Assembly: GCA_025738555.1 (NCBI GenBank) | Contig: JAOVFP010000012.1 | Span: 1,178,001 to 1,242,000 of the forward strand | Source: Cyathus striatus | Lineage: Eukaryota > Basidiomycota > Agaricomycetes > Agaricales > Nidulariaceae | Direction: 5' to 3' | DNA length: 64,000 nucleotides | In this document: one piece after another, positions 1 to 11,405 of the stretch | How positions within the stretch are numbered: position 1 is the first letter of the stretch | Layout of the letters: the number at the start of each line of letters is the position of its first letter | The notes under the pieces: model-generated | The model's input: the letters and a program-made list of their open reading frames with translations, nothing else | Told to the model about the DNA's origin: nothing | The model's database searches: none | Made by a program: the position numbers and the translations under genes

Positions 1-3000
1 GGACTGGAATGATACGAACACCGCCGGTTTGTACCACTCTATTTTGCAAATGAACGTTCAAAAGAGAGTACATTGTTGATATGGTTTTAAAGTTAAATAA
101 GAGTACTATTACAGTAATCGCGTCTTTCGATGAGTGATTCAGGCATTCATCCTGAAGATTAATTGCTTGAGTCAGTGCGACATTAAGTGGGGAAGTGGAG
201 GAGATCAAAGAGGTGGCGATAAAAATAGTACTACTACTAGTAAATTCAGATGGATCACCTGGTCAAGGCACGAATAACTAGCAAGGTATTTTTTAAACCC
301 AACCCACCAGATTAATAAAGGGATAGTAGAAAGGGTATAAATATAAGGTAGATACACTTCGCTATCAGAAATCTAGGGGTTATTTCTTCTCCTCGGAGAG
401 CGACAGAGGCTGACAGATTGTCTACTAAGTAGTCCTAATTGTCTTCACCTTTACGATCTGAGGCTGAATCACTTTATCTGGTAATGCCAATAAGGGACCA
501 ACAAGTTAGGAATGTTTAAAGAGAGTGTTAAGTGACTTTGTGCAAAATTAGACATTCGAGAATAGCACAGTGATGGGCGGAATTAGATTTGAGGTTGAAA
601 ACTAATGACAGGCCTTAAGTTCGGAGACTTATGTGGGTGCTAGTGGGTGACATTTCTAGACCTGCGTCCACACTAATTTCTTCGGTTTACAAAACGTAAG
701 ATAACATTGTAAGTTGCCTAGTGGTTGAGGTAGCAAAAGAGAACCACAAACATTACCGCCGACGCAAGAATTCGGATATTCATCTAACACCATGGCATAG
801 AAGCAATAGCACGATATTCTGTTCTTCTTCGTAGTGGTGTGTACATCGCCCACTTTTTTAGAATAGCTGGAGGACTAGTAATCGGCGGATATGCTTAACA
901 CGAACTACTACACCAACGGCGAGCTCGACGAGAAGTTCACTGGCACCAATTCCGTCACCTTTCTGACCTCAGTGGCTTGTCTTCGGACAACATCTGACAT
1001 AGAAGCCGAGCGGAAACAGGCACAATCGAGGATAAAACCCTCCTAGATTACCGCATTGAATTCCATCTCTGGAGAAGAAGCAAAGGCACTGCGTAACTTA
1101 ACCCAACGATTGGAGCTGTAGTGTAATCAGAACCAAAGTTCTGTTCATGGAGAAGGAATAAAGTTCAAGATCTCTCTTTCCGATTGTTGTCAGCGATTAT
1201 TTACCAGGACTTTAATCTCATGTGCAATATAAGGGATAGTGGGGTGTTAGTCAGGATTGTGTTACTGATACCGGTGTTTTGGGGAATCAGAAGGAGTGGA
1301 ACATACTTATTCGGCGTGTCTGCGTGGTCTGTCAGGAGGTGGAGGAGGATGACATCATGAGCGGTGATATGGTGGCTGGATAAGGAGGTTATCACCTCCA
1401 GTCACCTCCTTTACTTTGTGGCAATAGACTGTATGTGGCTTATAACCTAATTATATTTAGAGATGAAGATTATCAGTAACTTGCAGACGAAAAGAGTAGA
1501 CTTACTTTGTTAGGCCTCTACTTTGAATCCTTCCCCTTCAATTAGTAGTTAGTAGTAAAAACTTGCGACACGTTACAAGAGTCTGAGTTAGCTCGACGGT
1601 TCATAGTTGTAGAATGGAACCTTGATAAATAAGCCTGCCTGTGTCTTCCACATGATCATGAACGATGTAGACCAAGTCGCAAGGATCTTGAGGGTAAACA
1701 AAGGATAAAACAGAAAAGGACTTATTGCCATGGGGCGGGTCCGAGGCGGTACGTCCATCCCAATACCACCCAGGAAACGAAGAGTGTAATGAACGCGCGA
1801 TACTTCGTTTTATCGTTTATAGTAATAATTGCCTTTGTATTTGATGTGTTTCATTGCCGACTATTTAGACGGAACCGTTAGAGAAGTACTCCACTCCTTA
1901 CCTGCTATCAATATCAATAGCTGTCTGCAACGACTTCCGAGAGGCGAGATGAATGAAAGTATCGGTGCAATGTGACGCGGCCGCTTGTTCATTGTCAATG
2001 TGAAAGTCGGTGACTCGGATTTAGTCTCCAGTGGTATAAGCGCCAGAATTGGCGCTATGATCACGTTTGGCGCATTCGAAGTTTCTTCATGTCCATATAC
2101 ATAATATATAATAATTATAGAGCATAATAATGCAGTGAGTATACGTAGAAGTCGGAAGTAATAGTTTCGTGGGTTTGTTGCAGCTAGGTAGGGTGAGCGG
2201 CTTAATTTCCAAGAGGTGATATGAAGAGGAGTAACGGACCGTTATAAGATAAATTGCAACCGGTCCCGCCCACAATGCACGTTGACAGTGAGGGACTGCG
2301 AGTGATGATATCAGGCTACTAATTCCTTGAAACAACCCTTTTTGTCCGGCTTTTCAGACTCTCGAGTCGGTAGGATTTGGTTTTATCACAATGCCACTGT
2401 ATGACAGCGAGGCAGTGCGACCAAAGTGCGACGACCGGGCCCATGACTGATTCACATTGACCGTATATTCAAATTTGACATTTCCCGAAACGTTCCTGTC
2501 GAACTTCAGGGAGCTTGACGTTGTTCGGCCGTTAGGTGTAATAATTGTCGTGTTTCGCACCACGTTGCTTCAAGTTCAATTATCAAGTCAACATAAGTAA
2601 CTTGACATTGCAAAGCAAACAAACTCGTGGATTTCATAATTTTTCATATCGGATCCACAATTCCGAAAGTCACATTGAACGAAGACTGTTAAGTATTCTT
2701 TAGTTCTTAACCCCAAAACCAAGAAATGAAAATCAAAACATACTACGAAAGATCATCATATCTTATCACATATCATTGTATGTCGATCAGGAACAGGAAT
2801 ACCGCAGAAGCTTGAGAAAAACTGGAGACTAAAAAAGCTTCAAATGTTGACATCAGGGGTGCGTGAGTTCCAGGAAAGCAACTGCGTGGAAAAAGCTCAA
2901 TGACATGACTTCGACTTCTTCACGTACGCGGTGTGCCGTAAGTTATTCTGGTGCCAACATCCAGGGAAATAGCTGCGCTTAGTGCCAAGGTACCAATAAC

Positions 3001-4719
3001 AATGAATAGACTCTTATTGATTCCTGAATCAACCAAAGTACCGCCTAGTGTCGGCGGTCGAGTCACGAAGAGCGACGATGTCTGGCGACGGGATGTCCAC
3101 GTGAGTTGTATTGGAGTAGCGAGTAAAATAACAGAAAAATCGTTCGAAAGTCTAAGAAACGAACACTTACCCATCCCCAAAACTGTTTTTAGAACAACTA
3201 TTTCACTGCAGGGAGTTCTTTGGATAAATGAAGTGCATACAACATGCCACGATCGCTGTAAACTGAAACCATTTTAGGAAGATTTTGTGCACAAGAAGGC
3301 CAAGTTGCTTGTGGTTATTCATTTTAAAATTGACTTCTTAACACCCTGCCTCGAGGCGTTCACCCGAGGGGGGGGGGGTCACAAAATTTAGACAAAACCA
3401 AGTAAAGACATTGATTAATTCAACTCACCAGTTAAGGTTATGCGAGCTATACTGAGCTATGTCCGGCGGTGCGGAAGCTGATACAGCTATCTAGCTGTTC
3501 AATGCATAGCCATGAGTTAAAAATCTTACGAGAATTGTTTGAAAACATCCATTGAAATGTGATGTCGGGTTCTCTATAATGCGATATGATAAGCACATAG
3601 TATTTATAGATGAACAGCGTAGTACCTAACAGCAGAGACTCGAGAGATAGATGCTACTAATAGAGATATCTATCAGAGAGCGTCTCGATGTGATTTAAGC
3701 ATCAGTATTATAGGGGACAAGATAAAGCCTTATGCTATCTTTGAGCATCTTCTGTATCATAGAACTTGTTTCCGACCACAGCGTTGGTTTACTTCGCGCT
3801 GTGAATCTTGTTGCAGGCACCAGTAATTGAGCACTCACCTCAGGACCCTTCCCGAAAATCTGTTCATCGAGAACAAGATTTGGAGTGAATATATGGGAAC
3901 GAGGCCTAAAAGATGTGTTAACGAGATGGTTGTTGGTGGCGGTGGGTCCCATTAAGGCTGGGCAGGTGACTGCAGGTGATCAGTACGCGTTTGGTACGCA
4001 TCACATCAACGCCATCAACTCAACAATTTCAAAGATCGGTAACTCACCACAGGCGCCCGCCAGCCTCCGCCAGCTCATCTCCAGACTCCCTCCCCTCTGG
4101 CTTCTAGAATCTGCTGTCGCCTACAATTTCAAGGTGCTACGTAAAGCTAGAAGACACGTACTACAAGGTCCTCAATTCTATGCACATTGTTCCTATGACT
4201 TGCTACATGACTCGACACTTGTATCTGTGTGTTGGACCGGAGTCTAAAGATCTGACGTTGCGTGAAATCAGTGGCTTGATATCCGTGATAGAACACCGAC
4301 ACAGAGATGAATGTTCACGACTAATTTCGTGAATATTCGTGATGCTGGTAGGTGAATAAAAGGAAAGGTGTATGGCGTGGTTTCGGGGGGTTTCAAGGAA
4401 CCGTAGGGTCCGTACCCGACCCATCTGGGAATAAATAGAACACCGTGGCGGGTTGGACGAGCTTATACGGTCAGGGTGAGTAAACACGCTTGACGCGTTG
4501 ACGCACTCGTTCCTATATACGTTGATTCATCAATTTCAATTAATTACAGCAGAGAAGGGCCCTGCTCGGTAGCTTTCACGAGATATTCATTTGAAAGTCG
4601 GGACGGGCCATACAAAGGAGACGCATTTCTTGCTTCCTTCCATCATCTCTTCTTCTGCCCTTGGGGATCGCTGAAGCCCTTTCTCCTCTCCGCCGTCGTC
4701 ATCTCTGCCGTTGGACACT
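1..4719. other. Left region with no supportable gene
   Basis: No long open frame, family motif or convincing splice pattern was found here. Only short frames under about 120 codons occur on both strands, and the opposing ones around 2.9-3.3 kb and 3.7-4.3 kb overlap each other antisense. A G-run lies near 3370. The last ~100 bases before 4720 are pyrimidine-rich and probably are the promoter and leader of the next gene. Decayed genes or transposon remnants cannot be excluded by eye. Confidence 0.5.
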
Positions 4720-6132
4720 ATGAGTGCTCTACGCATACAAGATTTCACTACAAAGCCAGTTCAACAACACTTCACCTATCCCCTCGTCCCCTACAACCCC
4801 TGTCTTCCCTCCGAACTATGGATGTACATCTTCGAACTCGTCGTTTTGAGCCCTTTCACCCAACGGGACATTTCTCCTCTCTATCATCCATTCACAGCAA
4901 CGGCACTACAGGAAAGAGATTGGGAATTAGCCGCAGAAGCGCAGCAGAGTCTCAACATCAAACGAAACCTCGTCCTTGTCTGCCGCGCATGGCGACAAAT
5001 GGCACAGAAGCTAATGTACCGACACATCCGCGTACAGCGAAAGTTGGAGGGGCTGAGGTTGGGATTGGGCATTGCGGACGGCGTGGAAGGCACACCCCCT
5101 ACTTCGCGAACATCGGAGGACCACGCGCGTTGGGTTCGCTCGCTTGAAATAACTGGTCGTCACAACCTCGATTACGATCCCACCAATCCGACGGCTCTTC
5201 TTCCCCTCCTGGCGCGTTGTTCTTCGACCCTCGAGCGACTAATACGCCCGACTTATCATCTCCCCACCAAATCTTCTCTTTCAGCTATCCATCTATCCCA
5301 TGATACCGCCTTTCCCACATTTACGGCGCTGCGCCGCATCGACTGGTGGCTCCCTATACAACCCCGCGCAGCCGTACCATTCCACGATCTTCTAGGGCAA
5401 ATTCTCACAAACGCTCCGAAGCTGGAGTATTTGACGCTCGGCGGCGGAGAGCGAACGTTCGGGTACGCATCTGAGACGGCTAATGCGCCTGCGCAACCGG
5501 TACCGGTTTCAAACGCTAACGTCACTCACGTCGGGAACTCGCAGCAGTCGGGTGTTTCACCACCAGCCGAACCGCCGGTGATAATCTCTCTCCCCTCCCT
5601 CCAGACTCTGCGGCTGGAATGTAAAAGCCGCTCTGCGCTAATTACCCCTACCTGGGTGTTGCCATCTTTACGTCACCTTATCCTCGGAGCGGATTATTTC
5701 GCGGCGCTGCCTATTTTGAGCACGTACGGCCACCTCATCTCTACGCTTGAGATTTTGCAAGGTTCAACTTCTTCTGGGTGCTTACGCGTTCCGTTTGGTG
5801 GAGGCGTTTTGCGTGATTTGCTGGAGTTTTGTCCTAATCTTGAGGAGGTAGCCTTCAACACGGATCAGAGCATGACTCTTCTTGGTGACCAGAAACCCTT
5901 TTCTCACCCTACGCTGAAGACAATACGGCTAAAGTTGGGCGAACTCCAACCTTTAAATCCTAATTTGCCGCTTGGTGTGTTGTTGGAGAAGTGGTCTTTG
6001 GACAAGTTGGAGAGGGTCATTTTGTATGGATCCTGGGACGCTATCCTAGATGGGAAGGCTTTTGAACTTTTGAGGACAACAATGAAGCAGAGGGGTGTGC
6101 AGCTTTTATCCTGCGACGGCCGTTCTTACTGA
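4720..6132 (+). CDS. F-box domain protein, single exon
   Basis: A 470-residue protein without introns. I start at the ATG at 4720, because the longer frame upstream begins with a non-ATG codon and the leader there is pyrimidine-rich. An F-box-like segment spans roughly residues 28-105: it opens with CLPSELWMYIFELVVLS and closes with LVLVCRAWRQMAQKLMYRHI, the usual fungal pattern. The remainder is leucine-rich with repeated LPSLQTLRLE and LPSLRHLIL phrases, as in degenerate leucine-rich repeats that bind substrates. By family knowledge it would be an adaptor of an SCF-type ubiquitin ligase; the substrate is unknown. It is not closely related to the tandem array further right. Confidence 0.85.
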   Translation: MSALRIQDFTTKPVQQHFTYPLVPYNPCLPSELWMYIFELVVLSPFTQRDISPLYHPFTATALQERDWELAAEAQQSLNIKRNLVLVCRAWRQMAQKLMYRHIRVQRKLEGLRLGLGIADGVEGTPPTSRTSEDHARWVRSLEITGRHNLDYDPTNPTALLPLLARCSSTLERLIRPTYHLPTKSSLSAIHLSHDTAFPTFTALRRIDWWLPIQPRAAVPFHDLLGQILTNAPKLEYLTLGGGERTFGYASETANAPAQPVPVSNANVTHVGNSQQSGVSPPAEPPVIISLPSLQTLRLECKSRSALITPTWVLPSLRHLILGADYFAALPILSTYGHLISTLEILQGSTSSGCLRVPFGGGVLRDLLEFCPNLEEVAFNTDQSMTLLGDQKPFSHPTLKTIRLKLGELQPLNPNLPLGVLLEKWSLDKLERVILYGSWDAILDGKAFELLRTTMKQRGVQLLSCDGRSY

Positions 6133-6407
6133 GGATTTGTTAGAGTGCTTGATGATCGACTTGCTTACTATTTTATCTTGTTTCATATACTTAATTTTTA
6201 CTTTACCTTGAAAACACTGCATATATTTCACCCGTACAACTAATTATTCTTACTGCATTTACACATATGTAACATACTTATCACGTTAGAATATACACGA
6301 GCACAACGCAGAGATGGTGAAGAAATTGGTAGAAATTTCGTTCTGACGTCATTCTGGGATCCTTCAGGTTTACATGTGATCTTCGCCCTGACGTAATCAC
6401 GTTCAAG

Positions 6408-8009
6408 ATGTCAACTTTTCAACGCAACTTCCAACGTGTCCTCAGACTCGTACACAACTCGTACACGCCCATGTCTTCTCCAATTTCTTAGATCCCTGCT
6501 GAAATACTGTCCGATATTTTCACTTATTGCATCCCAGAAACTCTCCGTTCATCCAAAACCATCGCACCATTGACATTTTCCCAAGTCTCTTCATACTGGC
6601 GCAGCGTAACGCTCGAAACGCCGCACCTATGGTCTTCGCTATCCATCGCAATCCCACCAGACTTAGCCGCTACATACGAAGATCCCGATGACATTATGGA
6701 TTCTTTAATGCCATACGAAGCCATCGCAAAGACTTGGTTATCGCGGACAGGGAGTCTAATCCCTGTGTCGATAGAGCTTGACGTCGAAGACTACGATAAG
6801 GAAGCAGTTGAACCATATCTCTCCTATCTGTCTGGTCTATCCCTATTTCTGTCAAGCATATTGGATCTATACATATACCGTCTTCAATCCCTTACGCTTA
6901 AAGGACACACCTGTGGTGAAATTTTGTACAATCTCGACACCATGCTGCATCCCGCCGACATCGATACAGAACCAGAAATTTCTCCAACGTGTTATTCGCT
7001 GGAGCAAGTTAACCTCATCGGTAGCGAGGAAATTTACGATCACTGGTTAGTCAGACGTCTTGGGACCATATTTAAATATGCTCCCAAGCTGCGACGCGCT
7101 ATCATTTCTAACCCACTTAATTGGGTCAACATTGATACCATCGCACTGCCGTATAACCAGTTCACTCACCTTCTTCTTTCAATCGAAGAAATCTCTTTCT
7201 TCGATTGGCGGGAGATAATGGTCCAATGTACAAATTTAGTTTGGGGCGGCTTCGTGTTCCAGCGTCCCGGAATGTATGAATTTAACCGCTGGCTGGAGAC
7301 AGAAATATATTCCATAGATTTTCCGCACTTGACGCACCTGCATCTAGTTTGCAGAAGCAATTTTTTCGGGCAGTTTCTGAGAGGCTTTACTTGTCCCGCA
7401 TTACAAGAATTTTCTTTAGACTCTAGAGGTATAGAGTGGACTCCCGAATCCGAACGAGAGCTTCACCGATTGGCTCGTCCTGTTCGAAAGTTCTTCCTTG
7501 ACTTTCCAGGTATAGGTCTTGTTTCATCCGACCTGATTCGACTGTTCAAGGCGATACCAGAAGTAGAGGAGATATACTTCCAAATTCATCGTATGGACCA
7601 TCGGGAGCTCTTTAAAGCACTCATGCCCACTTCAACGAATGATATTCTCCCCCGTCTTACCCTCTTGTCCATTTACTTCTGTGATATGAGTCGTCCTATA
7701 GCTTCATCGTTTCCGAGTTTCCCAGAGGAACAGTTTGTGGATTTGATAGCCTCTCGATGGGATGGTCCCTCTCGGCATTTCGAAGCAAGAGGGCAAACTT
7801 CCAAACTTGAGAAAGTGATTTTACATATTTGGGACAGCGAGGCAAGCCCAGACAATTTCACCGCGCTCGATAGGTTTAAGAGAAAAGGTATGAAGGTTAC
7901 TGTAAAAATGATAGCTGAGAAAGTACAATGGAAAGAAAGGTTAGATATTGAATTGCAAAAGAGTGGGTGGGGAGATGGTGTGAGGCTGGTGAACTATACC
8001 AATGACTAA
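6408..8009 (+). CDS. F-box-like protein, start region uncertain
   Basis: The certain coding part runs from 6492 to 8009 and begins with a typical Agaricomycete F-box (IPAEILSDIFTYCIP, then APLTFSQVSSYWRSVTLETPHLWSSL). The stop TAG at 6489-6491 lies directly before it and in frame. Two readings fit. In one, a 42-nt intron 6450-6491 (GT at 6450, the TAG being the acceptor) joins a 14-codon exon starting at ATG 6408, giving 519 residues. In the other, the gene starts in the same frame and carries a nonsense mutation. The 6408 frame is continuous into the F-box apart from this stop. The C-terminal part is leucine-rich without clear motifs. Role inferred: SCF adaptor. Confidence 0.65.
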
Positions 8010-8231
8010 TTCTAGTTCTCCACTGTAACCGATTGATTTTAAGATGTAATTTTTAGTCAAAATTTAGCCATTATAAGTGCCACTCCCCCCCCCTTACAAA
8101 CTGGGCCTTCACTTGGCAACGACAAGGCGCCATTTGAAATCACCCAAGTGGCTATCCAACATACATAAGCGGTTAATTTTCCGAGTCAAAACATTGCCAA
8201 TTTGCCACCGCGCAACTTGTCCTGAGTCTTC

Positions 8232-10637
8232 ATGCCTTCACCTTCAACTTTCCCTCGCACACCAGAGATAATAAGTCTAATATGTGAACACTTAATAGAC
8301 GATAGAATAACTCTTGCTTCACTTGCAAGAACTTATAGATCGTTTGAAGGTCCGGCGCTGGATGTACTCTGGTTCAAGCTCGAAGGATTCTATCCATTGG
8401 CAAAATGTATACCACCACACTTGTGGACAGAAGACCAGAACGATAATAATGTGGTGTATTGTGTTATGGATAAATTTCATAATGATTAGACCTGAACAAA
8501 TTATAGGTACTTAAACAACCATTAGCGTCTAAGGACTGCTTACGACTTCTATTCTACCCAAGAAAAGTGTATGACTTCACAGCCGAATCAGAGAGCGATG
8601 AACAAGGTGTTCACACTTCCGTGTATCAAGCATTACAATTCATAATGCAGGGAGCAAAGCTCTTACCAAATGTTCGAAAGTTAAGATGGAGCTGTGATAC
8701 CACCGCGTTTTCTTACATAAACATGTTCCTGGGACCACATCTAAAGAAGATCGTATTACAGTAGAGATGGTCATAATGAATAACATAATAATGAATAAAA
8801 TCTCGTAATGGATACAAATTTGTGAAAACCAACCTGGTATGCAGTGTTTTATTCATCAATTTTCATGGTGAATAATGCATGGACTTTTTAATGAGTTATG
8901 CATTATGAGGTGGTAGAATAATCGAGACAAATCATTATTCAAGTGGAATTTCGGTGTTATCTGATCAGCCTGTGTTACCAGTTGGCACATTTTATATTTC
9001 TAAAGCAATCCAGAGCTATAAATATTATTTTTCTAGATATTTCAACTAATTTCCACATTGCTGATTTATTGTGTACATTATAGTATGTGTAAGTTCCTGC
9101 ATTTCTGTTTGCTCTACTATATATTCATCCCATATTCAATCACTAAATCATGAACATACCCATAAACAAGTGTAAATTGTAGAAAATATTGAGAAAACTA
9201 CACAGCCCACTCACAATGAATGTCTTAACTTCTTCCAGCCAGTGACAGCCATCATCTTTCTTGGTGTTGGAAATGTATTCATAACATTGGTACATCATGC
9301 AGCAGTGGGAGCATGTTACTATTGCAAGAATTGTATTGGTCATGGTAAAGTCCCAAAGTCAATGCGAAGTAGTAACCAGGGTGTCACACAATTGGCGGAG
9401 GTCACATAATGTCACACTGTGTGACAGCTTGCAATAGTGAATGAATGCTCGCAATGAATAGGAAATCCCACAACCAACCTTATTCATTATGACAATGTCT
9501 ACTGTATACGAGCTTTCCCCAAAGTCTTCCATGCAGCTTTCATTGATCTCTGCCATTTGCGACCACCATCCTGCATTGACAACTGTCTCATTTAATTTTG
9601 CTTCCGGGTCATCAACCAGCACCCAAAGGAAGGCAGTTGAGATCGCCTCCCACTCGGCATACAAATGGCAAAATCTAAAAAAATTGAAAGTGCCAAATCT
9701 CACCTACTCTGCTCTCGTGAAGGTTTCGCAATTGTCTCATTTGGAGAAGCTTGATATTGTGGAATGCAAATTCGATGATATCACATCGGAAACTTCAGAG
9801 GGTGGATTTCCAGCCTTAAATAACCTTGGGCTTCAAAAATGTCGTGTCTCGGACTGTACTTCGGTACTGAAGCTCCTGGATGGTTCACCACTATGTCACA
9901 TGCTGGTGAAGTTCACCGGCGTGGAGACAACTGCATCCTGGAAACAATTCTTCATTGCCATGAACAAGCATTGTGATCATCGTAAGCTCATGGAGCTTGT
10001 ATGTCGTGATGGGTTGAGCCGAGGCACCACGATTACTACAACGAATTCCGATGAGATGGTAGACTATGAAGCATTGAAACCTCTTCTAGTTTTCCATAAA
10101 TTAGTGTGGCTTGACATTAAAGCTACCAAAGGATTCTATTTCTCTGATCCTAGTACTATGATACAGGAAATGGCAACGACCTGGAAGAACGTGCAAGAGT
10201 TGAATTTAAGTATGCCTCCATTTCCACCAGCTGGCGCACCATCTAAAATCACATTCCTCGATTTGATTCCATTTGCAAAACATTGTCCAAAACTCGAGGT
10301 ACTTGGTCTTTCATTTAATGCAACTTCTCCTCCAGTGGTTGACAAAAAGAAATTCCTCTGGAATGAGTTTTACAATACGAAACTTCATGAGCTGCATGTA
10401 TGGAACTCACCGATAGAAAAACCTACCCTTGTCGCAGCTGCTCTCTCGGGTATCTTCCCCTCTTTGGAAACTTTTAAAACAATTGAGGGTGCGGAAACGG
10501 AAGCTCAGGATGGACAGGAAATAATGGAGGCTAGCAACAGAGGTTGGAGCAAGGCCGAGGAGCTGTTGAAGGTGTTTTCTGCTGTCAGGGAACAAGAACG
10601 GTCCTATGCTAATCGTTGCAAGGCCGTCCAACCTTGA
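8232..10637 (+). pseudogene. Tandem F-box-like family copy 1, interrupted by a MITE
   Basis: First member of the nine-copy array. Exon 1 is 8232-8453 (74 codons; PEIISLICEHL, then LASLARTYRSFEGPALDVLW), the intron is 8454-8506, and exon 2 starts at 8507. Exon 2 breaks off after the family block MFLGPHLKKIVL at the TA dinucleotide 8757-8758 and resumes at 9507 with YELSPKSSMQLSL, exactly where the family continues. The 746-bp insertion between them brings an immediate stop. Ignoring the insertion and one TA copy, the reading frame is intact to the TGA at 10635-10637, so the gene was probably functional until the element landed. Whether a truncated or re-spliced product is made cannot be told from sequence. 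Confidence 0.85.
8759..9504. mobile_element. 746-bp TA-flanked MITE inside copy 1
   Basis: The ends are inverted repeats of about 25 bp: CAGTAGAGATGGTCATAATG at the left matches the complement of the right end except for a few bases. TA is duplicated at 8757-8758 and 9505-9506. The interior is AT-rich and codes for nothing recognisable. TA target plus CAGT termini fit the Tc1/mariner superfamily (established for that group); it must rely on a transposase supplied elsewhere. Confidence 0.85.
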
Positions 10638-11310
10638 CGATAGTCTCTACAGGCTGACTATCAAAAGACAGTAATCCTTAGTTTAAGTTTTTGGATTGTT
10701 CATCCCTGGCAGTGATACTAAATTTTTATTTTATGACACTATGCTTAGGACTTTCGTATTATAGTTTAATTTGGCACTGGTTATTACAGTTTTCATGATG
10801 TTGCCTTAATAATAATAGCCTTGACAAACATTGGGGTCAATTTTGCGGTTTTTCTATATTATGACAATGTTGACGGTCTTTACGTGAACATAACCGTGGA
10901 GCTCGATCAAACCAAATCCAACTCTTTTCCAGCCGCTACTAGGGATCAAGGAGGGAGGAAATAAGTAAAAGCAGAATGAAATCTAGAAGCGAGAGTTACG
11001 GCGATATGTTGAAGCGAGAGTACTGGCAGACATTTATTGAAGGAGAAAGGACGACGTAGTCAGAGTTTGTAAGGGGAATATGTAAGACAAATGATGCGAT
11101 GACTCGCGCCGCTTACTTAAACCTACCACCGCGGGAAATTGCTTCTAAAAGCGCGAAGATACAAAGATACGAAGAAAATATTTTAAAATCGATAAATTGA
11201 GAAGGTACGCTGAAAATATTTTGATTTCATCATATCTTCTCGATATCATCAAAGGAAATAGAAGCAAGTTCGCGCGGTGTACAGCACCTGTACAGCACCG
11301 TAAGTATTAA
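10638..11310. other. Spacer between copies 1 and 2
   Basis: No gene seen. The sequence is AT-rich after the copy 1 stop, with no repeats shared with the other spacers that I could recognise. Confidence 0.5.
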
Positions 11311-11338
11311 TGTTTGGAAAAGTCTGTGAGACCAAACA
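11311..11338 (+). promoter_or_regulatory. Hyphenated palindrome upstream of copy 2
   Basis: TGTTTGG and CCAAACA arms separated by 14 bases, 95 bp before the ATG of copy 2. Equivalent sequences stand before copies 6, 7, 8 and the stub at 30.1 kb, with the spacer reading roughly AAAGTCTNTAGG. Conservation in otherwise diverged upstream regions suggests a binding site for a dimeric regulator; this is inference. Confidence 0.5.
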
Positions 11339-11405
11339 AACAAGTGCTTATCGCCTTCGCAGGCCCCCCTCTAGTTTCCGTTTAATACGCGTGCCCCCTT
11401 TTTCC

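Noticed and set aside
2951..3277. 108-codon + frame with an 86-codon - frame opposite
   Set aside because: Neither strand shows recognisable domains; strand ambiguity suggests chance.
3695..4247. Opposing frames of 85 and 120 codons, one containing RPRSHIFTPNLVLDEQIFGKG
   Set aside because: The stretch looks protein-like but I could not place it in a family or connect it to neighbouring exons.
9143..9703. - strand frames of 66 and 114 codons over the MITE right half
   Set aside because: They run across the MITE boundary into the antisense of the F-box-like exon, so they are chance frames.
11310..11405. In-frame upstream ATG extending copy 2 by 32 codons
   Set aside because: The extension overlaps the conserved upstream palindrome and is absent from sister genes.
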